Positions 38,168 to 38,454 of a stretch of 38,454 bases of DNA are shown in pieces (positions within the stretch are counted from its first letter, which is position 1; every line of letters begins with the position of its first letter). The notes below the pieces were generated by a model. The model worked only from the letters and a program-made list of their open reading frames with translations, was not told the origin of the DNA and made no database searches. Origin of the DNA: an uncultured Clostridia bacterium (GTDB lineage: Bacteria > Bacillota > Clostridia > Oscillospirales > Ruminococcaceae); assembly GCA_946533615.1 (NCBI GenBank), contig CAMNBY010000320.1, forward strand, positions 1 through 38,454, given 5' to 3'. A program made the position numbers and the translations under genes.

Positions 38168-38454
38168 ATGGAACAGCGGTACAAAAGCATCGCCGTCGCC
38201 GTTGCGGGCGTTGACGAGGAATACCAGAACAACATAATAAAGGGCATCAACACCTACGCGCGGGAAAACGACGTGAACGTGTCGTATTTCGTCGCCTTCG
38301 GCGGAGTGCTGCAAAACAGCCGCTACGATGTCGGCGAGTACAATATCTTTTCGCTTGCGAACATGGAGCGCTTTGACGGGGCGATACTTATGACCAACAC
38401 CGTCTGCTCTCAGGAAATGCGCACGATGATCTACGACCGCGTGATCGCGGCGGG
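38168..38454 (+). CDS. LacI-type sugar-binding sensor protein, 3' end outside window
   Basis: The frame opens at ATG 38168 behind GGGGAGG and stays open to the window edge (95 full codons). The product begins directly with YKSIAVAVAGVDEEYQNNI and continues into SYFVAFGG and FDGAILMTN, the first strands of a LacI/periplasmic-binding-protein type 1 fold. There is no helix-turn-helix in front, so it is not a LacI repressor. In Clostridia this fold often precedes GGDEF or EAL domains in cytoplasmic signalling proteins, and the neighbourhood is rich in those, so a c-di-GMP enzyme is my guess for the missing part. Confidence 0.6.
   Translation, partial: MEQRYKSIAVAVAGVDEEYQNNIIKGINTYARENDVNVSYFVAFGGVLQNSRYDVGEYNIFSLANMERFDGAILMTNTVCSQEMRTMIYDRVIAA

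Overview
The window looks like chromosomal DNA of a Gram-positive, low-to-mid GC anaerobe of the Clostridia, most likely a Ruminococcus-like member of the Oscillospiraceae. This is inferred from a xylose isomerase gene, a ferredoxin-type thioredoxin-reductase homologue, an LCP cell-wall protein, SipW-type signal peptidases, strong GGAGG ribosome binding sites and TTGACA-17-TATAAT promoters. No 16S or tRNA gene is present to confirm it.

Layout. (1) 1-7634 is accessory DNA. It starts with the end of a mobilisation accessory gene and a MobV/Pre relaxase behind a palindrome-rich, oriT-like spacer. A clearly AT-richer defence cargo follows: a DUF2971 gene bracketed by two near-identical stem-loops, a C5-methyltransferase/NotI-like restriction enzyme pair, an HNH remnant and an OLD-like ATPase-TOPRIM protein. 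(2) 7640-7930 holds a perfect promoter, several RNA hairpins and a terminator but no ORF: a candidate structured RNA or leader, followed by an LCP-family gene. (3) 15067-9483 (minus) is a five-gene Dlt-like operon: adenylation enzyme, PLP fold-III decarboxylase, carrier protein, MBOAT acyltransferase and SGNH protein. It probably decorates a surface polymer with an aminoacyl group, and the decarboxylase suggests that group is not D-alanine. (4) 15249-17333 is a redox operon: TlpA-like lipoprotein, 48-residue CXXC protein, polyferredoxin membrane protein and small membrane protein. (5) 17463-19297 is a peroxide-defence operon (glutathione peroxidase, thioredoxin-reductase-like flavoprotein, thioredoxin) behind an OhrR-like operator. 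(6) xylA stands alone behind a promoter with a LacI/cre-like operator.

(7) 28635-20936 (minus) is the most unusual part. Seven genes run from one perfect promoter to one bidirectional terminator: degenerate EAL protein, membrane-anchored fibre-like protein, SipW-type signal peptidase, membrane-anchored McrB-like AAA+ ATPase, a 992-residue protein with its own C-terminal signal peptidase domain, and two small proteins. Just upstream are a secreted homologue of the membrane-anchored protein, with a SipW-type signal, and a sortase-anchored pilin-like protein. I read this as a surface-fibre export and assembly system that combines two SipW-type peptidases with an AAA+ motor of a family better known from restriction.

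(8) 31601-38454 continues with c-di-GMP signalling: an EAL protein overlapping a PAS-GGDEF protein, a membrane GGDEF protein, a SurA/PrsA-like lipoprotein with an Asp-Glu-Ser-rich insert, and the start of a LacI-type sensor without a DNA-binding domain. With the degenerate EAL protein heading the fibre operon, c-di-GMP control of surface structures is a plausible theme for 20-38 kb.
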